Below, one piece after another: positions 1 to 8,254 of a stretch of 64,000 nucleotides of DNA. The stretch lies in assembly GCA_000710935.1 (NCBI GenBank), contig BAYV01000109.1, positions 62,001 to 126,000 on the forward strand, read 5' to 3'. A program made the position numbers and the translations under genes. The notes below the pieces were generated by a model. The model saw nothing but the letters and a program-made list of their open reading frames with translations. It was not told where the DNA came from and made no database searches. How positions within the stretch are numbered: position 1 is the stretch's first letter; every line of letters starts with the position of its first letter. Source of the stretch: Iodidimonas nitroreducens (lineage in GTDB: Bacteria > Pseudomonadota > Alphaproteobacteria > Sphingomonadales > Rhodothalassiaceae).

Positions 1-707
1 GCAATATCATCCGCCGTGCGCAGGATCATGCGGGATGGCAACAGGGCGCGGGCTTCGGCCACGGTACCGGTAAACACATCGCGGCCATGGGCGATGATGC
101 AGACCCGATCACATAAACGCTCGGCATGCTGCATCACATGGGTGGAAAATAAGATCGTCTTGCCCGCGCGCTTCATATCGCCCACAAGGCCTTCCAGAAC
201 CTGTTGATTGACCGGATCAAGACCGGAAAAAGGCTCATCCAGAATCAGAAGATCGGGATCATGGACCAAAGTGGACAGCACCTGCACCTTTTGGGCCATG
301 CCTTTCGATAATTGTTGCACCCGCTTTTTAGCGGCTTCACCCAAGCCATAGCGCTGCAGCAGAATGCGGGCCTGTTCCAGCGCCGAAGCCGCATCCATCC
401 CCTTCAACTGACCCAGATAGGCGATCACCCGTTCCGCCGACATCCGCTTGTAAAGGCCGCGTTCTTCGGGCAGATAGCCGATGCGCTGCGAGACCTCGAG
501 CGCGGTGGGGGCCCCCAGAACCTGACGGCTGCCGCCATCGGGATCGATGATCCCCAAAAGAATGCGGATACTGGTGCTTTTTCCGGCGCCATTCTGACCC
601 AGAAAGCCAAAAACCTCCCCCGGCTCCACCGACAAAGAAAGATCATCGAGAGCCAGTTGATCGCCATAATATTTTTGGATATGCGATAGAGCAATGACAG
701 GGGCCAT
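1..707 (-). CDS. ABC transporter ATP-binding protein, NatA-like (3' end cut by window edge)
   Basis: This is the ATPase subunit of an ABC-2 type exporter, and it should sit on the inner face of the cytoplasmic membrane with a permease encoded beyond the window. The first 235 codons are visible. Walker A is GQNGAGKST (residues 37-45), the NatA-type stretch LPEERGLYK follows the Q-loop (79-87), the signature is LSKGM (133-137), Walker B is LLILDEP (153-159), and the switch histidine is H190. The start at 707 gives the usual short lead into the first strand. The substrate cannot be told; NatA relatives export sodium or drugs. It is divergent from the glutathione transferase gene. The C-terminus lies outside the window. 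Confidence 0.93.
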   Translation of the reverse strand, partial: MAPVIALSHIQKYYGDQLALDDLSLSVEPGEVFGFLGQNGAGKSTSIRILLGIIDPDGGSRQVLGAPTALEVSQRIGYLPEERGLYKRMSAERVIAYLGQLKGMDAASALEQARILLQRYGLGEAAKKRVQQLSKGMAQKVQVLSTLVHDPDLLILDEPFSGLDPVNQQVLEGLVGDMKRAGKTILFSTHVMQHAERLCDRVCIIAHGRDVFTGTVAEARALLPSRMILRTADDI

Positions 708-823
708 GGATTTTCCAGATGATAAGGTCTGAGCCGAAAACAGAGACTGAATAAAAGCAAAGTCATGACGAACATGCTATAGCCAACGCAAGCTGAGTTA
801 TAAAGTATCTTCAAACATCCATC

Positions 824-1549
824 ATGGAGACCGCATTGACGCGCGTTCTGTATCATAGCTGGCTCGATGCCGGTTCACGGCTGGTACGGATCGTTCTGGC
901 GGAAAAATCTTTAGAAGCCCGCCTGCGCCTTGAAAAACCCTGGGAAAGACGGCCGGATTTCCTGCGGCTCAACCCTGCGGGCCGTGTTCCTGTATTGGTT
1001 GAAGATACTCATATTTTTTGCGATAGCATTGCTATTTGCGAATATCTTGATGAAGCCCATGGCCCTTTAACGCAAGCCAGCGATCCCCCAAAGGAAGGGG
1101 CCACAGGCCCGAATTCTTTGATCGGCGGCGATCTTATCGAACGGGCCGAAATCCGCCGCCTGATGGGATGGTTCATGGGGAAATTCGATCATGAAGTCAG
1201 CGCCCTTTTGATCAATGAAAAGCTTTTGAAGCGTTTTTTGCGGATGGGCGAGCCCGATAGTTCGGCCATCAGATCGGCGCATCATAATCTTGGTATCCAT
1301 CTGAATTATATCGATTTCCTGGCCGAACGTCGACATTATCTGGGGGGCGCCCATTTTTCCATGGCCGATGCCTGCGCCGCCGCCCATCTTTCAATCATCG
1401 ATTATTTTGGCGATATTCCATGGGATCGTCATCTGGCGGCGCGCGATTGGTATATGCGGGTGAAATCCCGCCGCTCGCTGCGTCTGATCCTGCAGGATCG
1501 CATCCCCGGATTAACCCCGCCCCGCCATTATGAAAGGCCCGATTTTTGA
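824..1549 (+). CDS. Glutathione S-transferase family protein
   Basis: This 241-residue cytosolic protein has a thioredoxin-like N-terminal half with the cis-proline segment RVPVLV (about 54-59) and the glutathione-binding DSIAICEYLDEA (about 67-78). An all-helical C-terminal domain follows, with the family pattern GGAHFSMADACAAAHL. Members conjugate glutathione to electrophiles or act as peroxidases; the substrate is unknown here. The stop codon overlaps the TTG start of queG, so the two are probably co-transcribed, a pairing that is common in alphaproteobacteria. Nothing looks truncated. Confidence 0.92.
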   Translation: METALTRVLYHSWLDAGSRLVRIVLAEKSLEARLRLEKPWERRPDFLRLNPAGRVPVLVEDTHIFCDSIAICEYLDEAHGPLTQASDPPKEGATGPNSLIGGDLIERAEIRRLMGWFMGKFDHEVSALLINEKLLKRFLRMGEPDSSAIRSAHHNLGIHLNYIDFLAERRHYLGGAHFSMADACAAAHLSIIDYFGDIPWDRHLAARDWYMRVKSRRSLRLILQDRIPGLTPPRHYERPDF

Positions 1550-2733
1550 CCCCCCCGGCCCCTCATATCGCCAAGGCGGGCGGCCCACAAACCCCAGACC
1601 AACTGGGCCGCCTGATCCGCGAACAGGCGCTTAAAAGCGGCTTTGATGCGGTGGGGATTGCCGATCCCGATGGGGTGGAAAAGGCGGGCGTGCATCTGCT
1701 GCGGTTCGTGGCCCTTGGCCGCCATGGCGAGATGGGCTGGATGGCCGAAAAAGCCGACCGCCGCCGCCATCCCAAAGCCCTGTGGCCCGAGGTGCGATCG
1801 GTCATCATGCTGGGGCTGAATTATGGCCCGGCCCATGATCCCCTTGATCAGCTTGGCTGGCCCGATCAGGGCACCATTTCGGTTTATGCCCGCAATAAGG
1901 ATTATCATGATCTGATCAAAACCCGGCTACGGATGCTGGCCCGCTGGCTGGTGGAACAGACCGGCTGCGCCCTGAAGCTGTTTGTGGATACCGCACCGGT
2001 GATGGAAAAGCCGCTGGCCGCCGCCGCCGGGCTGGGCTGGCAGGGCAAGCACACCAATCTGATTTCCCGCGATCTGGGTAACTGGCTTTTCTTGGGGGCG
2101 ATTTTCACCGATCTGGCCTTGCCCACCGATGGGCCGATCAAGGATCATTGCGGAAGCTGCCGCCGGTGCCTTGATATATGCCCCACCAAAGCTTTTCCCG
2201 CCCCTTATCAGCTTGATGCGCGGCGCTGCATTTCTTATCTCACCATTGAATATAAAGGCCATATCGATGCCGATCTGCGCCCCGCCATGGGCAATCGCAT
2301 CTATGGCTGCGATGATTGTTTGGCAGTGTGCCCATGGAATAAATACGCCCATAAAACCAATGATCCGGCGTTTTTTCCCCGGCCCGAGCTGAGCGCCCCT
2401 GATCTCGCCGATCTCGCCGAGCTTGATGATGCCGCTTTTCGCACGGTTTTTGCCGGATCGCCGATCAAACGCACCGGCCGCGATTGTTTTGTCCGCAATG
2501 TGCTGATCGCCATCGGCAATTCAGCAAACCCCGCGCATCTGCCGGTGATCCATCGCAGGCTGGATGATCCATCCCCTTTGGTGCGGGCCATGGCAATCTG
2601 GGCACTGGGTCGGCTGGGGGATGAGCATCAGATCAAAGCGGCCAAACGCACCCATCGGCCCCGGGAAACGGATCAAGATGTCATCAGGGAATGGGCGCGG
2701 CTCGATTCCCGGTCTTTGGATCAGGCCCCGTGA
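1546..2733 (+). CDS. queG: Epoxyqueuosine reductase
   Basis: QueG carries out the last step of queuosine synthesis, the cobalamin-dependent reduction of epoxyqueuosine to queuosine in the wobble position of GUN tRNAs. The 395-residue protein has the N-terminal DUF1730 region, including DTAPVMEKPLAAAAGLGW. It then has two 4Fe-4S motifs, CGSCRRCLDICP (from about residue 202) and CDDCLAVCP (from about 255). A HEAT-like tail follows, around PLVRAMAIWALGRLG. The start is a TTG that overlaps the stop of the upstream glutathione transferase gene; no closer ATG exists. Length and motifs agree with intact QueG. Confidence 0.95.
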   Translation: MTPPAPHIAKAGGPQTPDQLGRLIREQALKSGFDAVGIADPDGVEKAGVHLLRFVALGRHGEMGWMAEKADRRRHPKALWPEVRSVIMLGLNYGPAHDPLDQLGWPDQGTISVYARNKDYHDLIKTRLRMLARWLVEQTGCALKLFVDTAPVMEKPLAAAAGLGWQGKHTNLISRDLGNWLFLGAIFTDLALPTDGPIKDHCGSCRRCLDICPTKAFPAPYQLDARRCISYLTIEYKGHIDADLRPAMGNRIYGCDDCLAVCPWNKYAHKTNDPAFFPRPELSAPDLADLAELDDAAFRTVFAGSPIKRTGRDCFVRNVLIAIGNSANPAHLPVIHRRLDDPSPLVRAMAIWALGRLGDEHQIKAAKRTHRPRETDQDVIREWARLDSRSLDQAP

Positions 2734-2816
2734 AGCACGCTTTGATGGATCCTTTTCTTTAAGGGCACTGATGTTATGCTCTTGCATCATGGCATCGGGC
2801 TTGCCACCATCGGCTT

Positions 2817-3332
2817 ATGGCAAACAGCATCAACATCAAAAATGATCCCCCCCTTGGCCCGATCGAAGATCGGCCCCGCAATTTTGTGGTGGTGGTGGAT
2901 GAAAGCGAAGAAACGCGGCTGGCCATTCGCTTTGCCTCGGGCCGTGCCGGGCATATCGTGGGGGGTGGCATCATCCTGTTTCATGCTGTGGCGCCGGCCG
3001 ATTTCCAGCATTGGATGGCGGTGGCGGATCGGATGCGCGATGAAGCCCTAGCTGAAGCCCGGGCGATGCTTGAAGATGTGGCGGCGGGCATTTATGCCTA
3101 TTCCGGGGTAAAGCCGGAAATCATCGTGCGTGAAGGCCAGCCCAAAGAAGAATTATATCAATTCATCAAGGAACGTCAGGATTTATTCGCTTTGGTTCTG
3201 GCCGCAAGCCCCGGGGGCGAGCCCGGGCCTTTGGTGGATTATTTTTCCGGCCCTCTGGTGGCTGGCCTGCCTTGCCCGGTGGTGATCGTGCCCGGCAGCC
3301 TTGACCCCGAGAGCATCGACCGCCTTGTTTGA
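2817..3332 (+). CDS. Universal stress protein (UspA family)
   Basis: A 171-residue protein with the UspA fold: the first strand FVVVVDESEET, the acidic turn that follows it, and the last strand PCPVVIVPGS. Usp proteins bind ATP or partner proteins during stress. The usual nucleotide loop G-x2-G-x9-G-S/T before the last strand is not recognisable; the corresponding stretch is SPGGEPGPLVDYFSGPLV. It may therefore belong to the non-ATP-binding type. No clear Shine-Dalgarno sequence precedes the ATG. It follows queG by about 83 bases. Confidence 0.85.
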   Translation: MANSINIKNDPPLGPIEDRPRNFVVVVDESEETRLAIRFASGRAGHIVGGGIILFHAVAPADFQHWMAVADRMRDEALAEARAMLEDVAAGIYAYSGVKPEIIVREGQPKEELYQFIKERQDLFALVLAASPGGEPGPLVDYFSGPLVAGLPCPVVIVPGSLDPESIDRLV

Positions 3333-3446
3333 ATAAATCACGACGGATATAGTCTGAATTACTTGACCTTGGCTGGCTTTGACGCCACATAAGCAGGGAA
3401 CCCATAGGGTGCTGCCCCCGGGTGGCGCTGATCACGAGGATGTTTC

Positions 3447-4019
3447 ATGTTTATTCAAACCGAACAAACCCCCAATCCCGCGACCCTGATGTTTTTGCCC
3501 GGGCGCACCGTTCTTGAAGACGGAACAGCGGAATTCACCGATCCTGATAAAGCCAAAGCCTCACCTTTGGCGGAAGCCCTGTTTGCAGTTTCGGGTGTGG
3601 AGGCGGTTTTTCTGGGGACCGAATTCATCACCGTCACCAAAAACGACAGCCATGAATGGTCGGCGTTGAAGCCGGATATTCTGGCGGTGGTGATGCAGCA
3701 TTTCACCTCGGGTGCGCCGGTGCTCCTTGATGCTGATGCCCCCCGTACCGGCGGCCCGGCCGAGATGGAAAGCGATCCGGCGGATGATGAAATCATCAAT
3801 CAGATCAAGGAACTGCTTGATGCCAAGGTACGCCCGGCGGTGGCCCGCGATGGCGGCGATATTACCTATCACGGCTTTAAAGAAGGCGTTGTTTATCTGC
3901 ATATGCAAGGCGCCTGTGCGGGCTGCCCCAGCTCAACCATGACCTTGAAACAGGGGATCGAAAATCTGCTGCGCTATTATATCCCGGAAATCACCGAAGT
4001 ACGGGCTTTGGCCGTATAG
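3447..4019 (+). CDS. NifU/Nfu-family iron-sulfur cluster scaffold protein
   Basis: A 190-residue protein that carries and delivers Fe-S clusters to apoproteins. The N-terminal Nfu domain begins MFIQTEQTPNPATLMFLPG. The C-terminal NifU-like domain has DGGDITYHGF and the cluster-binding CAGCPSS (CxxC near residue 153). This two-domain layout is typical of alphaproteobacterial and mitochondrial Nfu1. A good site, GAGGA, precedes the ATG. The gene ends 12 bases before the convergent deacetylase gene. Target proteins in this window could include QueG, MiaB, Nth and HemW, all of which need 4Fe-4S clusters; that is inference. Confidence 0.93.
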   Translation: MFIQTEQTPNPATLMFLPGRTVLEDGTAEFTDPDKAKASPLAEALFAVSGVEAVFLGTEFITVTKNDSHEWSALKPDILAVVMQHFTSGAPVLLDADAPRTGGPAEMESDPADDEIINQIKELLDAKVRPAVARDGGDITYHGFKEGVVYLHMQGACAGCPSSTMTLKQGIENLLRYYIPEITEVRALAV

Positions 4020-4031
4020 CCAGCAAAGCTT

Positions 4032-5093
4032 TCAATCCGGGCTGCCGGGTACATAGAAAAATTTCCCCAGCCAAAACCAGCGGCCCTCGGGTCCCGGCAG
4101 GGTGCAGTTGATTCGGCTCCGCCCGGGGGGAAAGGGCTCGTCGATCCGAACCTCGATCCGGCGATTGCCCAGATTTTCGATCCGGGCCTGCTGGCTGTGG
4201 CTGGGATAGCAGGCCAAGGCTGAAAGGCCTGGGATATCCATCATCAGGCTGAAGCCATAGGCGGGTGCGGGGCTATCTGGTTGCAGGATCGGCCCCCGGG
4301 GCACGACATCGGATATTGGCAGGGCGCGCGCCGGGGCGATCAAACGAAAGCGTTCTTCGGTTGCATAATTTTCGTTGAAGGGAAATCGCGGCAGGGAAAA
4401 TTGACTGTCCCACGCGGCCGCCACACCGGAATATTGCGCCATCGCACCTTTGAACCCCATCTCACGCAACATGGATTCCAGATCGGGTCCATATTCGCCA
4501 TAGGGCCAGGCAAAAAGTTCGGGCACGGCCCCTAATTCTTCGCGAAACCGATCACTGGCGCGCAGAATATCGGCCCGGGCAGCCTCCACCCCTTCATCCA
4601 CCATATGCATATGCGCGGCCCCATGATGGCCGATCGCAACCCCATCAGCGGCAAGAGCGCGCAGCGCATCCCATGTGAGATAACCGGGTAAGCCCTGATC
4701 CACAGGATCGGTGGCAACAAAAAGCGTGGCCGGAAAGCCACGGTCTTTCAGCATCGGCCAGCCGGTGGTGGCAAAGGATTGATAGGCATCATCGATGGTG
4801 ATGGCGACAGTTTTTTGAGGCAGCGCCCGCCCGCTTTGAAAGGCGCTGAAGATCTCGGACAACGGCAGAACGGAATAACCGCCCGCAACCAGTTCATCGA
4901 GCTGGAATTTGAATTGATCGGTGCGGATATTGGTGAGGGGGATGCCATCCTCGCCAAAGCGATGATAGATCATGATCACCGCATCCAGCTGATCGGCAGC
5001 GGCCAGATCGCGTGGCTTTTCGGATGCGGCCAGAGCAGAATGGCCGAAGATGGCCGCAAGCCACAGAGCGCAGAGGATGGTGCGACATCTCAT
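4032..5093 (-). CDS. Secreted polysaccharide deacetylase family protein
   Basis: A NodB-type carbohydrate esterase that should act outside the cytoplasmic membrane by removing acetyl groups from a polysaccharide or peptidoglycan. The metal-binding motif AITIDDAYQS (TxDD) and the H-x3-H motif GHHGAAHMH are present, followed by FAWPYGEYG. The open frame starts at 5177. The internal ATG at 5093 is preferred because it gives a clean signal peptide, MRCRTILCALWLAAIFGHSA, with cleavage near ALAA, in a 353-residue protein. The longer start would put 28 residues before it. The C-terminal third is a beta-rich extension without a recognised motif. The substrate is unknown. Confidence 0.85.
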   Translation of the reverse strand: MRCRTILCALWLAAIFGHSALAASEKPRDLAAADQLDAVIMIYHRFGEDGIPLTNIRTDQFKFQLDELVAGGYSVLPLSEIFSAFQSGRALPQKTVAITIDDAYQSFATTGWPMLKDRGFPATLFVATDPVDQGLPGYLTWDALRALAADGVAIGHHGAAHMHMVDEGVEAARADILRASDRFREELGAVPELFAWPYGEYGPDLESMLREMGFKGAMAQYSGVAAAWDSQFSLPRFPFNENYATEERFRLIAPARALPISDVVPRGPILQPDSPAPAYGFSLMMDIPGLSALACYPSHSQQARIENLGNRRIEVRIDEPFPPGRSRINCTLPGPEGRWFWLGKFFYVPGSPD

Positions 5094-5221
5094 CAGAGAA
5101 CGATTTGCCAAGCCCCATGGGATGCGGCTAAAAAGCCCGTAATCTTGATGATGGCTGTGATATGTGATCATGGTCACTTTATGTCCGATATTTTTGAAAG
5201 CCGAGTTAAAAGGAGAGCCCC

Positions 5222-5815
5222 TTGAGCGCGACCTTGTCTGATGCCGCCCTCGATACCTTGTTTCGCACGGCCCGTTCGTATAATCGCTGGCAGGCGAAAT
5301 CTGTTTCGGATGAAACGGTCGGGGCCCTTTATGATCTGCTCAAATATGGGCCCACCAGCGCCAATTGTTCTCCGGCGCGCTTTGTGTTCGTGAAAAGCCA
5401 AGAAGCCAAAGCACGGTTGATGGAGCATGTGATTGTAGGCAATCGGGTGAAGGTTGAACAAGCCCCCCTCATTGTGATCATCGCATGGGATCGGCAGTTT
5501 TATGATAAAATCCCGCAATTATTTCCCCATAATCCCGATGCGCGCAACTGGTTTGCCCATGATGCAGAGGTGGCACAGAGCACGGCTTTTCGCAATGCCA
5601 CCTTGCAAGGCGCTTATCTGATGCTGGCGGCGCGGGCTTTGGGCCTTGATTGCGGGCCGATGAGCGGCTTTGATCAGGCGGGCCTTGATGCTGATTTTTT
5701 CCCCGATGGCCAATGGGTTTCAAATTTCATCTGCGCTTTGGGCCATGGCAGCGAAGAAGAGCTATATCCCCGCAGCCCGCGTCTTGCCTTTGATGAGGCT
5801 TGCCGCATTCTATAA
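5222..5815 (+). CDS. Malonic semialdehyde reductase-like nitroreductase (RutE/HadB family)
   Basis: A 197-residue FMN-dependent nitroreductase-fold enzyme. The stretches KYGPTSANCSPARFVFV, FRNATLQGAYLMLAARALGL and CGPMSGFD match the RutE/HadB subfamily along its whole length. In E. coli RutE reduces malonic semialdehyde to 3-hydroxypropionate in pyrimidine breakdown. No other rut gene is in the window, so the true substrate is uncertain. The start is TTG with a strong AAAGGAGAG site; no ATG is better placed. Its end overlaps the longest possible frame of tsaB, so the two are probably co-transcribed. Confidence 0.88.
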   Translation: MSATLSDAALDTLFRTARSYNRWQAKSVSDETVGALYDLLKYGPTSANCSPARFVFVKSQEAKARLMEHVIVGNRVKVEQAPLIVIIAWDRQFYDKIPQLFPHNPDARNWFAHDAEVAQSTAFRNATLQGAYLMLAARALGLDCGPMSGFDQAGLDADFFPDGQWVSNFICALGHGSEEELYPRSPRLAFDEACRIL

Positions 5816-5826
5816 GGATCGCGCCT

Positions 5827-6534
5827 TTGTTGCTGGCTTTTGATACCGGGGCCGATCAGTGTTCACTGGCATTGTGCCCGCTTGATCCTCCCCATCGGGC
5901 CCCCTTTCTGGCCAGCCGGGCCATGCGCCGGGGTCAGGCTGAAGCCTTATTGCCGATGATCGCGGATCTGATGGGCGCCCATGCGGTGGCGCTGTCGGAT
6001 TTGAGCCATCTGGCCGTCACCACCGGTCCGGGCAGCTTTGCCGGGGTGCGCATCGGCATTGCGGCGGCGCGGGGGCTGGCGCTGGCTTTGGACCTGCCCC
6101 TTCATGGCTTTGGCACATTGGAAGTTTTGGCCTTTGCCGCTTGTGATCGCCGTTTGCCAGCGGCTGAAGCCTTGCCCATTCTGGCGGCCATTGCGGCCCG
6201 GGGCGATCAGCTTTATGTGCAGGCCTATGATGCGGCAGGGGTTGCGCAAGCAGACCCCAAAGTCAGCGACGGGGCGGCAATGGCGCGGGATTATCAGGGC
6301 TTTTCGGGGCTTTTGGTGGGGAGCGGGGCGGCGGCGTTGAAGGCGGTTTTGCCCCATGCCCAAATGGCCCAAACACCCGCAGCTTTGGCGGCATCTTTGG
6401 CAGCGCTGGCGCGCCAGCGCATCAAAGGGGGGGCACCCGGAACCCGGCTCCAACCGCCCACGCCTCTTTATCTGCGCCCGCCCGATGCCACCCTCAGCGC
6501 GCGGCCCGGTCTCACCCATCTGGAGCGATCATGA
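5827..6534 (+). CDS. tsaB: tRNA threonylcarbamoyladenosine synthesis protein TsaB
   Basis: TsaB is the partner of TsaD and TsaE in making the universal t6A37 modification of ANN-decoding tRNAs. The protein is an ASKHA-fold pseudo-enzyme. The N-terminus LLAFDTGADQCSLAL and the motif VTTGPGSFAGVRIGIAAARG are diagnostic. The TTG at 5827 is preferred over an upstream TTG at 5800 because AAGGA lies 8 bases before it and the protein then begins MLLAFDTG, as usual for the family (235 residues). The stop overlaps the rimI start as ATGA, giving the common tsaB-rimI coupling. Confidence 0.93.
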   Translation: MLLAFDTGADQCSLALCPLDPPHRAPFLASRAMRRGQAEALLPMIADLMGAHAVALSDLSHLAVTTGPGSFAGVRIGIAAARGLALALDLPLHGFGTLEVLAFAACDRRLPAAEALPILAAIAARGDQLYVQAYDAAGVAQADPKVSDGAAMARDYQGFSGLLVGSGAAALKAVLPHAQMAQTPAALAASLAALARQRIKGGAPGTRLQPPTPLYLRPPDATLSARPGLTHLERS

Positions 6535-7040
6535 CCATGCGAACCGATGATGTGCCAGATGATGTGAAGCCATCGGATCTGATGGTCCTGAAAACGGGGA
6601 TCGAGGGCGCGGATATCGTCTTTGCCCTGCATCAGGCCTGTTTCCCCCCCGGCAGCGGGGAGCGCTGGAGCCATACCGATCTGTGCGAGGTTTTGCGGAT
6701 GCCGGGGACGCTGGCCCTCATTGCCAGCCGGGATGATCAGCCTTTGGGCTATGGCCTTGCCCGTTTTGCCGCTGATGAATGTGAATTATTATCCCTGGCC
6801 GTGGCCGATCCCCAGCGTCGGTCGGGCGTGGCCCATGCTTTGGTGGGGCATCTGATCCATTTGTGCCGCAATCGCTCAATGGCGCGTTTGTTTCTCGAAG
6901 TCCGCGAAGACAATGAGGCAGCGCGGGCCTTATATAACAAATCGGGCTTCAAAATGGTGGGCCGGCGCCCCAGATATTACAAGATGGCTAATGGAACGGC
7001 AAAAGATGCGGTGACGATGGCATATTCCTTGAACGATTGA
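6531..7040 (+). CDS. rimI: Ribosomal protein S18-alanine N-acetyltransferase
   Basis: A GNAT-fold acetyltransferase of 169 residues that acetylates the N-terminal alanine of ribosomal protein S18. Visible motifs are the acetyl-CoA loop LAVADPQRRSGVAHAL and the C-terminal LEVREDNEAARALYNKSGF with GRRPRYY. The ATG overlaps the tsaB stop (ATGA), so translation is probably coupled. An N-terminal extension of about 25 residues precedes the catalytic domain. The link with tsaB is conserved in many bacteria. Confidence 0.92.
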   Translation: MTMRTDDVPDDVKPSDLMVLKTGIEGADIVFALHQACFPPGSGERWSHTDLCEVLRMPGTLALIASRDDQPLGYGLARFAADECELLSLAVADPQRRSGVAHALVGHLIHLCRNRSMARLFLEVREDNEAARALYNKSGFKMVGRRPRYYKMANGTAKDAVTMAYSLND

Positions 7041-7080
7041 TCATCCTTAAAAAATAATCAAAAATCATCACGTAAAATTC

Positions 7081-7108
7081 TTGAAGTATTCGCATATTTT
7101 CGTATATC
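7081..7108 (+). promoter_or_regulatory. Candidate sigma-70 promoter of the mucR gene
   Basis: TTGAAG (7081-7086) and TATATC (7103-7108) are separated by 16 bases in a strongly AT-rich stretch (about 7040-7160) between rimI and mucR. AT-rich promoter DNA is the usual binding substrate of MucR proteins, so autoregulation is plausible. The assignment rests on sequence match only. Confidence 0.5.
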
Positions 7109-7183
7109 AATCTCATCTGTATAGCATCTGTTGCACAAACCTTTAAAGTTTATGCAAAATAAATGAGATTGGGAGTAACGGCT

Positions 7184-7585
7184 TTGAAAAATGATGAATT
7201 GCTTGCCTTGACTGCGGATATTGTCGTCTCTCACCTTTCGAACAACTCTGTCCCGGTGTCCGAACTCCCAAAATTGATCGAGGATGTGTATCAGGCCTTG
7301 CGGTCGATTGGATCAGAGGAAGCGGTGGTCGCCGAAGAACGTCCGGAACCGGCGGTGCCGATCAAGAAATCGGTGACCCCTGATTTCGTGATTTGTTTGG
7401 AAGATGGCAAAAAGCTCAAGATGCTCAAGCGCTATCTGAAGGCCCGCTTTGATATGACCCCGGAAGATTACCGCGAACGCTGGGGCCTGCCCGCCGATTA
7501 TCCCATGGTGGCCCCCAATTACGCAAAGCAAAGACAGGCTTTGGCGAAGAAAATAGGGCTGGGCACCCGGCGGCGCAAATCCTGA
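7184..7585 (+). CDS. mucR: MucR/Ros-family transcriptional regulator lacking zinc ligands
   Basis: A 133-residue DNA-binding protein of the Ros/MucR family, which controls exopolysaccharide, motility and cell-cycle genes in alphaproteobacteria. The N-terminal oligomerisation segment ELLALTADIVVSHLSNNSVP and the C-terminal LPADYPMVAPNYA are typical. In the finger C71-L-E-D74 the expected two histidines are replaced by Tyr84 and Arg88, so zinc probably is not bound in the usual way. Zinc-free family members are known. The TTG start at 7184 has GGGAG 8 bases upstream; the ATG at 7163 has no ribosome site. AT-rich upstream DNA suggests self-control. Confidence 0.92.
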   Translation: MKNDELLALTADIVVSHLSNNSVPVSELPKLIEDVYQALRSIGSEEAVVAEERPEPAVPIKKSVTPDFVICLEDGKKLKMLKRYLKARFDMTPEDYRERWGLPADYPMVAPNYAKQRQALAKKIGLGTRRRKS

Positions 7586-7654
7586 TCCTTTAACAGAAGC
7601 GGATGCCTTTTTCGGCGGTCTGATGGAAAATCTGACGAGAAGTTTTTGCTTTTC

Positions 7655-7667
7655 GGCTTTCAAAGCC
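7655..7667. promoter_or_regulatory. Perfect 6-bp palindrome beside the fur promoter
   Basis: GGCTTT-C-AAAGCC lies directly next to the candidate -35 box of the fur gene. It could be a regulator-binding site or the remains of a hairpin after mucR. It does not match the known Mur-responsive sequence, so the regulator is unknown. Confidence 0.35.
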
Positions 7668-7696
7668 TGTCACGATGGTGAAAATATCGCTATATA
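7667..7696 (+). promoter_or_regulatory. Candidate sigma-70 promoter of the fur gene
   Basis: CTGTCA (7667-7672) and TATATA (7691-7696) are spaced by 18 bases, ending 54 bases before the chosen fur start. The -35 box matches the consensus at four of six positions. Confidence 0.45.
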
Positions 7697-7750
7697 AGCA
7701 CGAAGATAATGGTGTTTGTCCCTGCTAGGGCAGGAATCGGAGAGATGATG

Positions 7751-8182
7751 ATGGATGAGCAGCAGCCCGATATCGAACAGAAATGTGTCGAAAAGGGGAT
7801 GCGCATGACTGATCAAAGGCGCGTGATCGCCCGGGTTTTGAGCGATGCCACCGATCATCCCGATGTGGAAGAGGTTTATCGCCGCTCGATAGCGGTGGAT
7901 GATAAAATCTCTATCGCCACGGTGTATCGCACGGTCCGCCTGTTCGAGGAATCGGGGATTTTAGAGCGCCATGATTTTCGCGATGGCCGTTCGCGCTATG
8001 AGCCGGTGAGCGACGAGCATCATGATCATCTGATCGATCTGGAAACAGGCCAGGTTGTTGAATTTCATAATGAAGAGATCGAACGGCTGCAACAGGAGGT
8101 GGCGCGCAAGCTGGGTTATAAGCTGGTGGATCATCGGATGGAGCTTTATGCTGTGCCCTTGTCGCGCAAAGATAATGCATGA
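7751..8182 (+). CDS. fur: Fur/Mur-family metal-responsive regulator
   Basis: A Fur-family repressor of 143 residues with the winged helix (MRMTDQRRVIARVL, then SIATVYRTVRLFEESGI) and the metal-binding stretch SDEHHDHLIDLETGQVVEF. The CxxC pair of gammaproteobacterial Fur (LICLDCG) is absent, as in alphaproteobacterial Fur/Mur proteins, many of which answer to manganese instead of iron. Three ATGs in a row occur (7745, 7748, 7751); GGAG at 7739-7742 is correctly spaced only for 7751. Irr is encoded 21 kb away, so iron control is probably shared between the two. Confidence 0.92.
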   Translation: MDEQQPDIEQKCVEKGMRMTDQRRVIARVLSDATDHPDVEEVYRRSIAVDDKISIATVYRTVRLFEESGILERHDFRDGRSRYEPVSDEHHDHLIDLETGQVVEFHNEEIERLQQEVARKLGYKLVDHRMELYAVPLSRKDNA

Positions 8183-8254
8183 GGAATTGCCCTGACCTTT
8201 GCCCCAACTGATCGCGCCCCAGCCGAGCGGCAGGCCCCTGCCGGGGGCTATGAT

